From NCBI RefSeq assembly GCF_029543245.1, contig NZ_JARQWV010000003.1, positions 62,001 through 126,000 on the forward strand: 64,000 nt of DNA, given 5' to 3'. The notes under the pieces were generated by a model. The model had not been told where the DNA came from, ran no database searches, and worked only from the letters and a program-made list of their open reading frames with translations. Shown piece by piece: positions 8,517-16,201 of this stretch. Each line of letters starts with the position of its first letter. Positions within the stretch are counted from its first letter, which is position 1. Source of the stretch: Caulobacter endophyticus. Its GTDB lineage: Bacteria > Pseudomonadota > Alphaproteobacteria > Caulobacterales > Caulobacteraceae. Both the position numbers and the translations under genes were made by a program.

Positions 8517-11500
8517 TCAGAACGCCAGTTGCAGGCCCAGGGTGAAGGACCGGCCGGTGACGCCGTAGACGGCGCTGTAGTTGTAGTCGTTGCCCGATTC
8601 CGTGCCGCTGGGCAGGAACGGACCTTCATTGTCGAACACGTTCCGCACGGTGCCGAACACGCGCAGGTCCTTGTTCTTCGGATCGGGCGAGAACCGCACC
8701 GACAGGTCGTGGCGCCAGAAGGCGGCGACGTTGGAGAACAGTGGCGTGCCCAGGCCCGCTTCGGCATAGGCGGCGGCCAGGTCGTTGTCGTCCACGGCCT
8801 TACCGATGTAGGTCGCCGTCCACTGGAGGTTCCAGTGGCTGTTGCGCCAGGCGAGGCTGGCCTTGCCCTCGTGCTCGGAAGAGCCGACTTCGCCCAGGTC
8901 ATCGTTGAGGATCGTGCCGTCGATGCCCTGGTAGCGCGTTTCCAGCTTCAGGCGGCGGCTGTAGTTGGCCCGGAAGGTGAAGTCGCCGGGCACGTTCCAG
9001 CGGTCGAGGTCGAAGCGATAGCGCGCGGCCACGTCGACGCCGCTGGCGCGCAGGTCGTCCAGGTTCTCCTCGAGGTTCAGGATGCGGGTGATCTGCCCCT
9101 CGGCGTCACGGGTGATGACGTTGCAGAAGCGGTTGTCCGTGCCGCCGGTCGAGCCGTAGCACTCGGCCATCAGTTGAGCGTTCGACAGCGACGAGATCGC
9201 GTCCGAGATCTTGATGTCGTAGTAGTCGAGGCTGAGGTCGAAGCCGCGCAGGAACGTCGGCTGCAGCACGAAGCCCACCGTCAGGGTGTCGGCGGTCTCT
9301 TCCTTCAGGTCGACATTGCCGCCGTTAGGCGCGTTGACGCTGGTGACCTCCGAGGTGAACACGCCGTTGGCCGCGATGGCCGCCGCTATGCCCGGATTGG
9401 CGCGGCAGTTTTGCGCCACCGTGCCCGAGCTGTTGGCCCGAACGCCCGAGCAGATGTCGACGATCGAGTCGAAGTCGTCGCGCGGCGGCGAATAGAGCTC
9501 GGTGGTGTCGGGCGCGCGCTGGGCCCGGCTCCAGGCCGTGCGGAAGCGCAGGCTCTTGACCGGCGCCCACTGCACGCCGGCGCGATAGCTCAGCGTCGTG
9601 CCGACGTTCTGCAGGTTGTAGTCGGCGACGCGCACGGCGCCGTCGATTTCCAGGCGGTGAACGAACGGCAGGTCCTTCACCAGCGGCGCCGAGGCCTCGA
9701 CGAAGGCTTCCTTGGTCTTCACCACACCGCTGTATTCGGGGATGTAGGCGAAGTTGGTAAGGCCGTTCTGGGTCAGCTCGTCGGTGGTGGTGCGGGTCTT
9801 GTCACGACGCAGCTCGAAGCCGAACGCGGTCTGGACCGGACCGGCCGGCAGCTGGAACAGCTCGCCGGTCATGTGACCCTCGACGGTGTCCTGGCGGTTC
9901 TGCGGCCGATACCAGACGTTGGCCCGGATGTAGTTCGCCATCTCCGGCGTGATCGACCCGACCCCGAACAGGTTCAGGGCTACGCAGCCGTCGGCGCGGG
10001 CCGCGGCGTCCTTGCACTGGACCACGCCGGCCGAGGTGCGTTCGGCGTTCAGCGCGTTCTTGACGTTGGCCATGTTCAGGCCGTTGCGGCGGACCTGATA
10101 GCCATCGTACTCGCCGTAGCCGTAGGTCAGGCCCCAGTCCCAGTCACCGAACGCCTTGCCCTCGGCGCCGGCCCAGCCGCGCAGAGTGGTGCGGCGGTTG
10201 TAGATCTCGAGCTCGCCGACCTCGGTCATCCGGCGACGGAAGTTGATCGTGGTGGTCGCCGCCGAATAGATCGCGGCGGGCACGAACGGGTTGGACCGCG
10301 AGATGTTGCCGATCGTGAACTCGTCATTCACGCCGTAGGTCGTCGAATTGTAGAGGCCGTAGGGCTCGCGCACCGAATTGGTGGTCACGCGCGAGGCCTG
10401 GAACTGGGCCCAGATCTTCAGGTCGGGCGTCACGTCATAGGCGATCTTCAGCGCGCCGGACGAACGCTTGGCCGGGGTGATCAGGGTGCCGTTGGTGCGG
10501 GTCTCGTAGCCGTTCACCGCGGTGACGAAGTTCTGCTTCAGGCCGCCTTCGTCATAGTAGAAGGCGTTGGTGCGGAAGCGACCGCCGGGCGTGTAGGTCG
10601 ACAGGTCCGGACCCGAGACCGTGTTGGTGTCGGGATCATAGACCACCGACTGAAGCGCCCACTTGCGGTCGGTCGCGTTGAGAGCGTCCTGCTTCTCGAA
10701 GGTGCCGCCGGCCATGACGAACAGCTTGTCGTCCAGGAACCGCTTGCCGGCCGCGATCGAATACTCGGTGCTGCTGCCGCCGCCGTCGTCGGTGGCGCCG
10801 GCCACGACGCGGGCCTTCACGCCGTCCATCTTGGAGGTCGTGATGATGTTGACGACGCCCGAGATCGCGTCCGAGCCGTAGACCGCCGAGGCGCCGCCAG
10901 TGCTGATCTCGACGCGGTCGACGAAGAACTGCGGGATGGAGCTGAGGCTCACCGCATTCATGTTGCCTGCGTTGGACACCGTGCGGTGGCCGTCGATCAG
11001 AGTCAGGGTGCGGTTCTGGCCCAGGCCCCGCAGGCTGACGGTCGACAGGCCGTTGTCCTGGACGGCCGATTGGCTGGTCGACAGGTTCACGCCGATGTCG
11101 ACGCCCGGCATGTCGGTCAGCGCTTCGGCGATGTCGACGTAGCCGCTTTCCAGCAGGTCCTCGCGCTCGATCTCGACGACGGGCGACGGGCTGTCGAAGG
11201 TGGTGCGACGCAGGCGCGAGCCGGTCACCACGACCTCTTCAACCTCGACAGAAGGGCTTTGATCTACAGCCTGGAACGAGGCCGGCTGCAGGGTGGCGGC
11301 GGGGGCTGCGCCCGGCGCGCGGACGATCAGGGCGCCGGCGCCGTCCTCGACCACTTCCAGGCCGGCCGAACCGGCCATGCGGCGAGCCGCTTCCAGCGGG
11401 GTGTACTTGCCGACCACGGCGGCCGAACGGCGGCCCGAGACGGTCTTGGGCGAGAACAGGATGTTGGCGCCCGTCTCCTTGCCCAGTTCCCGCAGCGCCT

Positions 11501-11630
11501 TGTCCAGCGACTGCGCCTGCACGTCCACGGTCACGGCCTGACCGAAAGCCGCCCCGGCCGTCAGCAGCACGCCCACGGCGGCCGATCCGGCCAGCATGCG
11601 GCGCAGGCGGCCGTCTTTCCCCATCGTCAT
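8517..11630 (-). CDS. TonB-dependent receptor with STN signalling domain
   Basis: A 1037-aa outer-membrane receptor with a signal peptide to about residue 31 (GAAFGQA). An STN (secretin/TonB short N-terminal) domain at about 32-105 contains QSLDKALRELGKETGANILF and AARRMAGSAGLEVVED. A TonB-box region (VEVEEVVVTGSRLRRTTF), plug and barrel follow, ending SFTLGLQLAF. STN domains contact a FecR-type anti-sigma across the periplasm, and fecR and an ECF sigma gene lie directly upstream, so this is the sensor of a cell-surface signalling system. The ligand is unknown; the adjacent peptidase suggests a peptide or peptidic siderophore. ATG 11630 has AGGGGA upstream; ATG 11624 is an alternative. Confidence 0.96.
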   Translation of the reverse strand: MTMGKDGRLRRMLAGSAAVGVLLTAGAAFGQAVTVDVQAQSLDKALRELGKETGANILFSPKTVSGRRSAAVVGKYTPLEAARRMAGSAGLEVVEDGAGALIVRAPGAAPAATLQPASFQAVDQSPSVEVEEVVVTGSRLRRTTFDSPSPVVEIEREDLLESGYVDIAEALTDMPGVDIGVNLSTSQSAVQDNGLSTVSLRGLGQNRTLTLIDGHRTVSNAGNMNAVSLSSIPQFFVDRVEISTGGASAVYGSDAISGVVNIITTSKMDGVKARVVAGATDDGGGSSTEYSIAAGKRFLDDKLFVMAGGTFEKQDALNATDRKWALQSVVYDPDTNTVSGPDLSTYTPGGRFRTNAFYYDEGGLKQNFVTAVNGYETRTNGTLITPAKRSSGALKIAYDVTPDLKIWAQFQASRVTTNSVREPYGLYNSTTYGVNDEFTIGNISRSNPFVPAAIYSAATTTINFRRRMTEVGELEIYNRRTTLRGWAGAEGKAFGDWDWGLTYGYGEYDGYQVRRNGLNMANVKNALNAERTSAGVVQCKDAAARADGCVALNLFGVGSITPEMANYIRANVWYRPQNRQDTVEGHMTGELFQLPAGPVQTAFGFELRRDKTRTTTDELTQNGLTNFAYIPEYSGVVKTKEAFVEASAPLVKDLPFVHRLEIDGAVRVADYNLQNVGTTLSYRAGVQWAPVKSLRFRTAWSRAQRAPDTTELYSPPRDDFDSIVDICSGVRANSSGTVAQNCRANPGIAAAIAANGVFTSEVTSVNAPNGGNVDLKEETADTLTVGFVLQPTFLRGFDLSLDYYDIKISDAISSLSNAQLMAECYGSTGGTDNRFCNVITRDAEGQITRILNLEENLDDLRASGVDVAARYRFDLDRWNVPGDFTFRANYSRRLKLETRYQGIDGTILNDDLGEVGSSEHEGKASLAWRNSHWNLQWTATYIGKAVDDNDLAAAYAEAGLGTPLFSNVAAFWRHDLSVRFSPDPKNKDLRVFGTVRNVFDNEGPFLPSGTESGNDYNYSAVYGVTGRSFTLGLQLAF

Positions 11631-11735
11631 GAAATTCCAGTCCCCTCTCGGCCCGACGCTCTCGGGCTTCAGAGGCCTGACGACGGAGGTCGATTTTTCC
11701 TCAGCAACTTTTTTCGAGCGGTCTTGGCGACCGGT

Positions 11736-12698
11736 TCATGCCCCGCCGCGGGGCTCTATCAGCAGGCCGCCGCCGCTGGCGCGGACATCAAGGTCGAGCA
11801 GGGTCGCCACCGAGCGGGCGAAAGCCTCGTTATCGCCGGCCTTGTACACGCCGCTGATCCGCAGGCTTTCGAGCGCCGGGTCCGACAATTCGATGCGCCG
11901 GCGGCTATAGCGGTTCATCTCGGCCAGGGCCTCGACCAGCGTCTGGTCGTCGAAGACCGCCTGGCCGAACCGCCAGGCCGTGGCCGACTGCACGTCGGCG
12001 GTCTCGCGGCGGGCGGGCCCCTGCCCCGTTGCGAGCACCCGCTGTCCGGCCGAGGCGGTGATGCGCCCCGAAGGCTGGCCCGGCGTCATCACCAGCACCT
12101 GCCCCTCGACGGCGACCACCGACACCGTCTGCGACAGCACCGAAACGCCGAACGCGTCGCCGCCCTCGCCGATGATCTCGCGGCCGTCGGCGGCCACCAC
12201 GAACGGACGGGCCGGGTCGCGCGCGGCGCGGAAGAAGGCCCTGCCCTTGTCGAGCCCGGCCCGGCGCTGGCGGCCGTCGATGCGCACGCTGAGCCGGCTG
12301 TCGGCGTCGAGCAGCACCGACGAGCCGTCGTCCAGATGCAGGGTCCGCGTCTCGCCCACGCCGGTGGCGTAGACCTCCGGCGCGAAGGCCAGCCAGCCCA
12401 GGCCGATCGCCGAGACGCCGACACCGGCCAGCACAGCGCGGCGAGCCAGGGGCGCCGGCGGCTTGGGTTTCGCGGCGATCGCGATCTGCGAATCGTGGCG
12501 TAGGGCTCCGGCCAATTCCCAGGTCGAGGTCAGGGCGTCGAAGGTCGTGCGATGGTGCTCGGAGCGATCCAGCCAGGCCTTGAAGCCGGCTTCGTCGCCC
12601 TGCGTGCGAGAATCGCTGCGCAGGCGCGCCAGCCAGTCGGCCGCTTGCCGGCGAACGGCTTCTAGATCGCGCTCCGGCTTCACCACGTCTCGGTCCAT
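11736..12698 (-). CDS. FecR-family anti-sigma / sigma regulator
   Basis: A 320-aa inner-membrane regulator. The N-terminal cytoplasmic DUF4880-type segment (RRQAADWLARLRS with FKAWLDRSEHHRTTFDAL) would hold the sigma factor. One hydrophobic helix lies at about 87-108 after a twin arginine. The periplasmic FecR domain (GETRTLHLDDGSSVLLDADS) is followed by a C-terminal STN-like DUF4974 segment (RRRIELSDPALESLRISGVY). Its 5' end overlaps the sigma gene by 19 nt, showing translational coupling. It should relay receptor occupancy to the sigma factor. Confidence 0.94.
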   Translation of the reverse strand: MDRDVVKPERDLEAVRRQAADWLARLRSDSRTQGDEAGFKAWLDRSEHHRTTFDALTSTWELAGALRHDSQIAIAAKPKPPAPLARRAVLAGVGVSAIGLGWLAFAPEVYATGVGETRTLHLDDGSSVLLDADSRLSVRIDGRQRRAGLDKGRAFFRAARDPARPFVVAADGREIIGEGGDAFGVSVLSQTVSVVAVEGQVLVMTPGQPSGRITASAGQRVLATGQGPARRETADVQSATAWRFGQAVFDDQTLVEALAEMNRYSRRRIELSDPALESLRISGVYKAGDNEAFARSVATLLDLDVRASGGGLLIEPRGGA

Positions 12699-13153
12699 TT
12701 CGTCAGGAAGAGGGCCGCCTTGGCCACGTGCTTCTCCACCGCACTGACCGTGATGCCCAGGCGTTCGGCGATCTCCCGATACTTCAGCCCTTCCAGCCGG
12801 TGAAGCAAAAAGACTTCGCGGGTGCGCGGGCTGAGACGCGCCAAGCCGAGCTTGAGGCGCGCCAGGCGCTCCCGCGCCCGCAATACCTCGTCCTGCAGCG
12901 GCCCGGTGTCGGCAAGAACGTCCTCGACGAAATCCAGTGCGTCCTCAGGGCGGCGTGCGCGCTGGCGTCGTTCGTCGATGGCCAGGTTGACCGCGGCGCG
13001 CGCCACGAAGCCTTCCGGATTGGCAAGCGTGTTGCCCCGCCGATACTCCAGCATGCGCACCATCGCCGACTGCACGACATCCTCGGCGCCCGCGGGATCA
13101 CGGGTGATCCGCGTGATCCGGCGCACAAGCCCGCGCCACCCCTCGTCCTTCAA
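12680..13153 (-). CDS. ECF sigma factor, FecI-like
   Basis: 157 aa with sigma region 2 (DPAGAEDVVQSAMVRMLEYRR) and region 4 (RLSPRTREVFLLHRLEGLKY, then REIAERLGITVSAVEKHVAK). It should direct RNA polymerase to the receptor promoter when released by the FecR protein. The start appears to be TTG 13153 with AGAGG about 9 nt upstream; I see no in-frame ATG that would leave region 2 intact. Gene order sigma-fecR-STN receptor on one strand is the classical FecIRA arrangement. Confidence 0.93.
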   Translation of the reverse strand: MKDEGWRGLVRRITRITRDPAGAEDVVQSAMVRMLEYRRGNTLANPEGFVARAAVNLAIDERRQRARRPEDALDFVEDVLADTGPLQDEVLRARERLARLKLGLARLSPRTREVFLLHRLEGLKYREIAERLGITVSAVEKHVAKAALFLTKWTETW

Positions 13154-13392
13154 AGCCGCTCGCCTCTGCCCGCCCTCGGAGGCGCGCTTCTTCTGGTCCG
13201 TCGCGCCGTGCCGTCAACGGCCTAGCTCTGCAAGCGGACGCTCCGCGCGTCAACTGCCCGTCGCGCAGGCGCCGAAATAGCCTCGCCACAACAAGGCGCA
13301 GAGGCCGGCGCAACTCCAGATGAAGGCCGCATCGCATTGCAACACGCGCGAGCCCGGGCCAACCTCGACCTCGTTCAGTAAGGAGTGCGCCG
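13154..13392. other. Divergent intergenic region between ECF sigma and usp genes
   Basis: About 240 bp. It must contain the promoters of both divergent genes, but I see no convincing -35/-10 pair, operator or RNA. A short hydrophobic minus-strand reading frame ending at 13250 is present but unsupported. Confidence 0.4.
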
Positions 13393-14193
13393 ATGCCTCA
13401 TCCCGTACGCTCGATCCTGGTGGCCACCGACCTTGCGCCACGCAGCGACAGGGCCGTCGACCGGGCGCTCGAACTGGGACGCGAATGGAACGCCGACGTC
13501 CATGTGGTGCACGCCATCGACCGCGACGCTCCGACCACCGCGCTGGACGTCCGTCGCGCCCTGCCCGATCCGGGCGCCAAGGCCAGCGTCAGCCTGCCTT
13601 ACGGACCGGCCCCCAAGGCCATTACCGACACGGCGCGCGAGATGGCGGCAGACCTGCTGGTCACCGGTGTCGCGCGCTACAACCATCTTGGCGACTACCT
13701 GCTGGGAACCGCCGTCGACCATGTGGTGCGAAACGCCCCCTGCCCCGTCCTGGTGGTCAAGCAGAGGCCGCACGGTCCATACCGGCGCCCGCTGATCGCC
13801 AGCGACTTCTCGCGAGGAGCCAAGGCCGCGCTTCTCGCGGCGGCGGCGCTGTTCCCCGAAGCCCCGCTTCATCTGGTCCATGCCTATCACGTGCCGTTCG
13901 AGAACCGGGTGAAGTCGGAGGACATTCGTGACATCGCCCGCGCCGAAGCGCAGGACAAGTTGAACGCCCTGCTGGCGGATTTACCCGAAGAGGTCCGCAG
14001 CCGCGTCAAGCCTCACCTGGCCGTCGGCGAGCCGGGCGGAGTGCTGGAGCAGGTCGCCGGCAAGGTCTGGCCCGACCTGGTGGTGATCGGCGCACGCGGG
14101 ATCAGCGGCCTTATGCAGGCGGCCCTCGGCAGCGTCGCCTCGTCGCTGCTGGAACGCGTCCATGCCGACACACTGGTCGTCAAGGACGGCTAG
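13393..14193 (+). CDS. Tandem universal stress protein (UspA family)
   Basis: 266 aa with two UspA domains. Domain 1 (1-127) begins RSILVATDLAPRSDRAVDRA and ends VVRNAPCPVLVVK. Domain 2 (about 131-266) begins RPLIASDFSRGAKAALLAAA and carries the nucleotide-binding-type loop VVIGARGISGLMQAALGSVA followed by SLLERVHADTLVVKDG. The G-x2-G-x9-GS pattern suggests domain 2 can bind ATP. AAGGAG lies just before ATG 13393. Cytoplasmic; stress or metabolic signalling is the general family role. It is probably a single gene, separated from the mrp operon by the insertion sequence. Confidence 0.9.
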   Translation: MPHPVRSILVATDLAPRSDRAVDRALELGREWNADVHVVHAIDRDAPTTALDVRRALPDPGAKASVSLPYGPAPKAITDTAREMAADLLVTGVARYNHLGDYLLGTAVDHVVRNAPCPVLVVKQRPHGPYRRPLIASDFSRGAKAALLAAAALFPEAPLHLVHAYHVPFENRVKSEDIRDIARAEAQDKLNALLADLPEEVRSRVKPHLAVGEPGGVLEQVAGKVWPDLVVIGARGISGLMQAALGSVASSLLERVHADTLVVKDG

Positions 14194-14261
14194 ACCGGAT
14201 CAAGGTTCGGGCGAGGTTTTCGGCTCATGTGTCGAATGCTGGTCCGCCCTAGGGTCTGGAC

Positions 14262-14695
14262 TCAATTGAGCCAGTAGGCGCAGAGGGCGGCGATGAGGAC
14301 GCCGGAGAGGTAGTTCCTGGCCAGCTTGTCGTAGCGAGTGGCCACGCGTCGGAAGTCCTTGAGCCTGCACCACATGCGCTCGACGCGGTTTCGATCCTTG
14401 TAGGCCTGGGCGTCGTAGGGGATGGGGACCTTGCGCGAGGTGGTCGAGGGGATGACCGCCTCGGCGCCGCGCTCGGCCAGTCTCTGGCGGAAGTGGTTGG
14501 CGTCGTAGGCGCGGTCGGCGAGCAGACGACGGAATGGCCCAGCGGCCTGGATCAGGGCAGCCGCCATGCTGATATCGTTGATGTTCCCCGCGCTGAGCAG
14601 CAGCACCCGCGGCTTACCGCGCTCATCGACCAGGCCGTGAACCTTGGTGGTGCGACCGCCGCGTGAACGGCCTATGGCTTGGAGGAAGGCCCCCC
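14262..14695 (-). CDS. IS5-family transposase OrfB (C-terminal part, via -1 frameshift)
   Basis: About 144 aa read in the -1 frame relative to OrfA, from the slippery run onward. It carries the second catalytic Asp (LLADRAYDANHFRQRL) and the catalytic Glu in YKDRNRVERMWCRLKDFRRV, ending GVLIAALCAYWLN. The stop codon (14262-14264) lies inside the left inverted repeat. The open frame extends upstream of the slip point to 14984, but that part is out of frame with the family and should not be translated alone. No damage was seen, so the element may still be active. Confidence 0.85.
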
Positions 14696-15019
14696 TTTTG
14701 CGCCGGCCGCCGAGCGGTGAGCCTTGATGTGGGTGGCGTCGATCGCCGCCCCGTAGATGCCCGTGTGCCCTGTCAGGGCCTCGAACATCTGCAGCCACAG
14801 GCCCTGGCGGCTCCAGCGGTTGAAGCGGTTGTAGACCGTCGTGTAGGGGCCGAACTCCGGCGGGCAGTCGCGCCAGCGCGCCCCGCTCTTGAGCATGTGG
14901 ACGATGCCCGAGACCACGCGGCGATCGTCCACGCGATGCGCGCCCTTGCGTCCGCGCGGCAGCAGCGGCTCGATCCGAGCCCACTCCTCGTCGCTAAGCC
15001 ACTGAACCTGCCTGGCCAT
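14672..15019 (-). CDS. IS5-family transposase OrfA (N-terminal part)
   Basis: 115 aa. DUF4096-type start (QWLSDEEWARIEPLLPRGRK), then VVSGIVHMLKSGARWRDCPP and YTTVYNRFNRWSRQGLW, ending with the first catalytic Asp in AAIDATHIKAHRSAAGAKGG. On its own it stops shortly after a slippery A4G6 run at 14699-14690 (minus strand AAAAGGGGGG). A -1 slip there joins it to OrfB and restores a full DDE transposase, as is usual for the IS427 group. Confidence 0.9.
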   Translation of the reverse strand: MARQVQWLSDEEWARIEPLLPRGRKGAHRVDDRRVVSGIVHMLKSGARWRDCPPEFGPYTTVYNRFNRWSRQGLWLQMFEALTGHTGIYGAAIDATHIKAHRSAAGAKGGPSSKP

Positions 15020-15090
15020 CTCAAGGCTCCTTTTCAGAAGCCTTGAATCAGCAACCTCGGACTACCGCCAGCGCTTATTGAGTACGGACC

Positions 15091-15435
15091 CTAGGCGTCA
15101 CCCGCCGTCTCGTCTCGCCCTCGCTCGGTGCGGTCGCGGAACAGCGCCGCGCGCGCCAGCAGGATCAGGGTCACCGGCGTGGTCACGGTCAGGAACACGC
15201 CGATCAGCAGCTCACGCGGCATGAAGCGGCCCTCTACGAAGGTGAAGAACAGGACCGAGGCGACGACGATCAGGGCCATGCCCAGGGTCGCGCCCAAGGT
15301 CGGGGCGTGGACACGCTCGTAAAAGGTCCGGAAGCTGCACAGGCCCACGGCGCCGAGGAAGGACAGGCCCGCCCCAGCTAGCGCCAGCAGGCCCACGGCC
15401 ACCGCGGCCCAGGCGGGCAGATCAACGGACGTCAT
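15091..15435 (-). CDS. mrpG: Mrp cation/proton antiporter subunit G
   Basis: 114-aa membrane protein of the MrpG/MnhG/PhaG family with three hydrophobic helices and the family segment GLCSFRTFYERVHAPTLGAT. It is the last gene of the mrp operon. I start it at ATG 15435, which overlaps the mrpF stop by 4 nt (ATGA); the frame continues far upstream inside mrpF and should not be used. Its TAG stop (15093-15091) is part of the CTAG target duplication of the adjacent insertion sequence. Confidence 0.92.
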   Translation of the reverse strand: MTSVDLPAWAAVAVGLLALAGAGLSFLGAVGLCSFRTFYERVHAPTLGATLGMALIVVASVLFFTFVEGRFMPRELLIGVFLTVTTPVTLILLARAALFRDRTERGRDETAGDA

Positions 15436-15713
15436 TCGATCACCTCCCCGCGCATCAGAAACTTGGCCAGGGCTACGGTGGCGGCGAAGCCGAGCATGCC
15501 GATGATCAAGGCCGCATAGAAATAGATCGAGCTGCCGGTGCGCACGCCGAACACCAGCAGGAACAGCATGCCGTTGAGGTAGACAGTGTCGAGACCCAGC
15601 ACGCGGTCCTGGGCCCGCGGCCCGCGAACGACGCGCCAGGCGGCCAGCGCCATCGCCGCCGCCAGCAGCGCCTGGGCGCCGGTCAGGCACCAGAGCAGGA
15701 TGGCCTGGCTCAT
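15432..15713 (-). CDS. mrpF: Mrp cation/proton antiporter subunit F
   Basis: 93 aa from ATG 15713, which overlaps the mrpE stop by 4 nt. Three TM helices with the MrpF signature RVVRGPRAQDRVLGLDTVYL, then GSSIYFYAALIIGMLGF and the C-terminal VALAKFLMRGEVIE. A longer frame to 15767 exists, but the overlapped ATG matches the family start. Small membrane subunit of the hetero-oligomeric antiporter. Confidence 0.92.
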   Translation of the reverse strand: MSQAILLWCLTGAQALLAAAMALAAWRVVRGPRAQDRVLGLDTVYLNGMLFLLVFGVRTGSSIYFYAALIIGMLGFAATVALAKFLMRGEVIE

Positions 15714-16201
15714 TCGAAGATCTCCATCAGGCGACGCTCGTACCGGGTCTTGATCAGGTGGACCCACTCGTCCTCCTCGATCAGGTCCAGCACATGAAGC
15801 AGCAGCCGACCGGTGGCGCTGTCGTACTCGACCCAGAGCGTGCCCGGGGTCGCCGTCAGGATCACGGCCAGCACCGCCAGTGCGTAGCGATCCTTCAGAT
15901 CGAGCGGCACGTGGATGAAGCCCGACCGACGCTGCTGCTTGCGCCGCCCCAGGATGATCGCCGACACTGCCCAGTTGGAACGCAGCACGTCGACCAGAAC
16001 CAGGCCCGCCAGGCTGAGGACCGCCTTGGGCGAACGTATGCGGATGGTCTGGGCGTCCAGCGCCCGCATCACCTGGGGCGTGGCCAGGGCCAGTACGGCG
16101 GCCAGGGCGATGGACGGCGGCTCGACCGAGCCGCTCATCAGCAGCGAGGTCGCGAACAGGCCCAGCGCCAGGACGGGATGAGGAAACAGCGCGCGGATCA
16201 T
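15710..16201 (-). CDS. mrpE: Mrp cation/proton antiporter subunit E
   Basis: 163 aa. N-terminal hydrophobic segments, then the MrpE core VLSLAGLVLVDVLRSNWAVS, FIHVPLDLKDRYALAVLA, and ILTATPGTLWVEYD, ending in a charged cytoplasmic tail (DEWVHLIKTRYERRLMEIFE). It overlaps mrpD and mrpF by 4 nt each. MrpE supports assembly of the complex. Confidence 0.93.
   Translation of the reverse strand: MIRALFPHPVLALGLFATSLLMSGSVEPPSIALAAVLALATPQVMRALDAQTIRIRSPKAVLSLAGLVLVDVLRSNWAVSAIILGRRKQQRRSGFIHVPLDLKDRYALAVLAVILTATPGTLWVEYDSATGRLLLHVLDLIEEDEWVHLIKTRYERRLMEIFE

Larger units (their letters stand above)
14253..15090 (-). mobile_element. IS5-family (IS427-like) insertion sequence, apparently intact
   Basis: An 838-bp element. 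Its terminal inverted repeats are GGTCTGGACTCAAT at the left and, as the complement, GGTCCGTACTCAAT at the right (12 of 14 match), with inner ends TGAG and AAGC diverging. It is bordered on both sides by the 4-bp direct repeat CTAG (14249-14252 and 15091-15094), the expected target duplication. It encodes a two-frame transposase on the minus strand. The right-hand CTAG carries the stop codon of mrpG, so the element landed exactly at the end of the mrp operon without disrupting a gene. Confidence 0.93.

Noticed and set aside
8529-12503. A very long open frame (over 1300 codons) on the plus strand
   Set aside because: It lies antisense to the STN receptor and FecR genes, has Arg/Gly/Val/Ala-rich low-complexity composition and no domain. 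High GC produces such open antisense frames.
13250-13441. Short minus-strand frame with a hydrophobic C-terminal half between fecI and usp
   Set aside because: It overlaps the usp start and lacks a ribosome-binding site; too weak to call.
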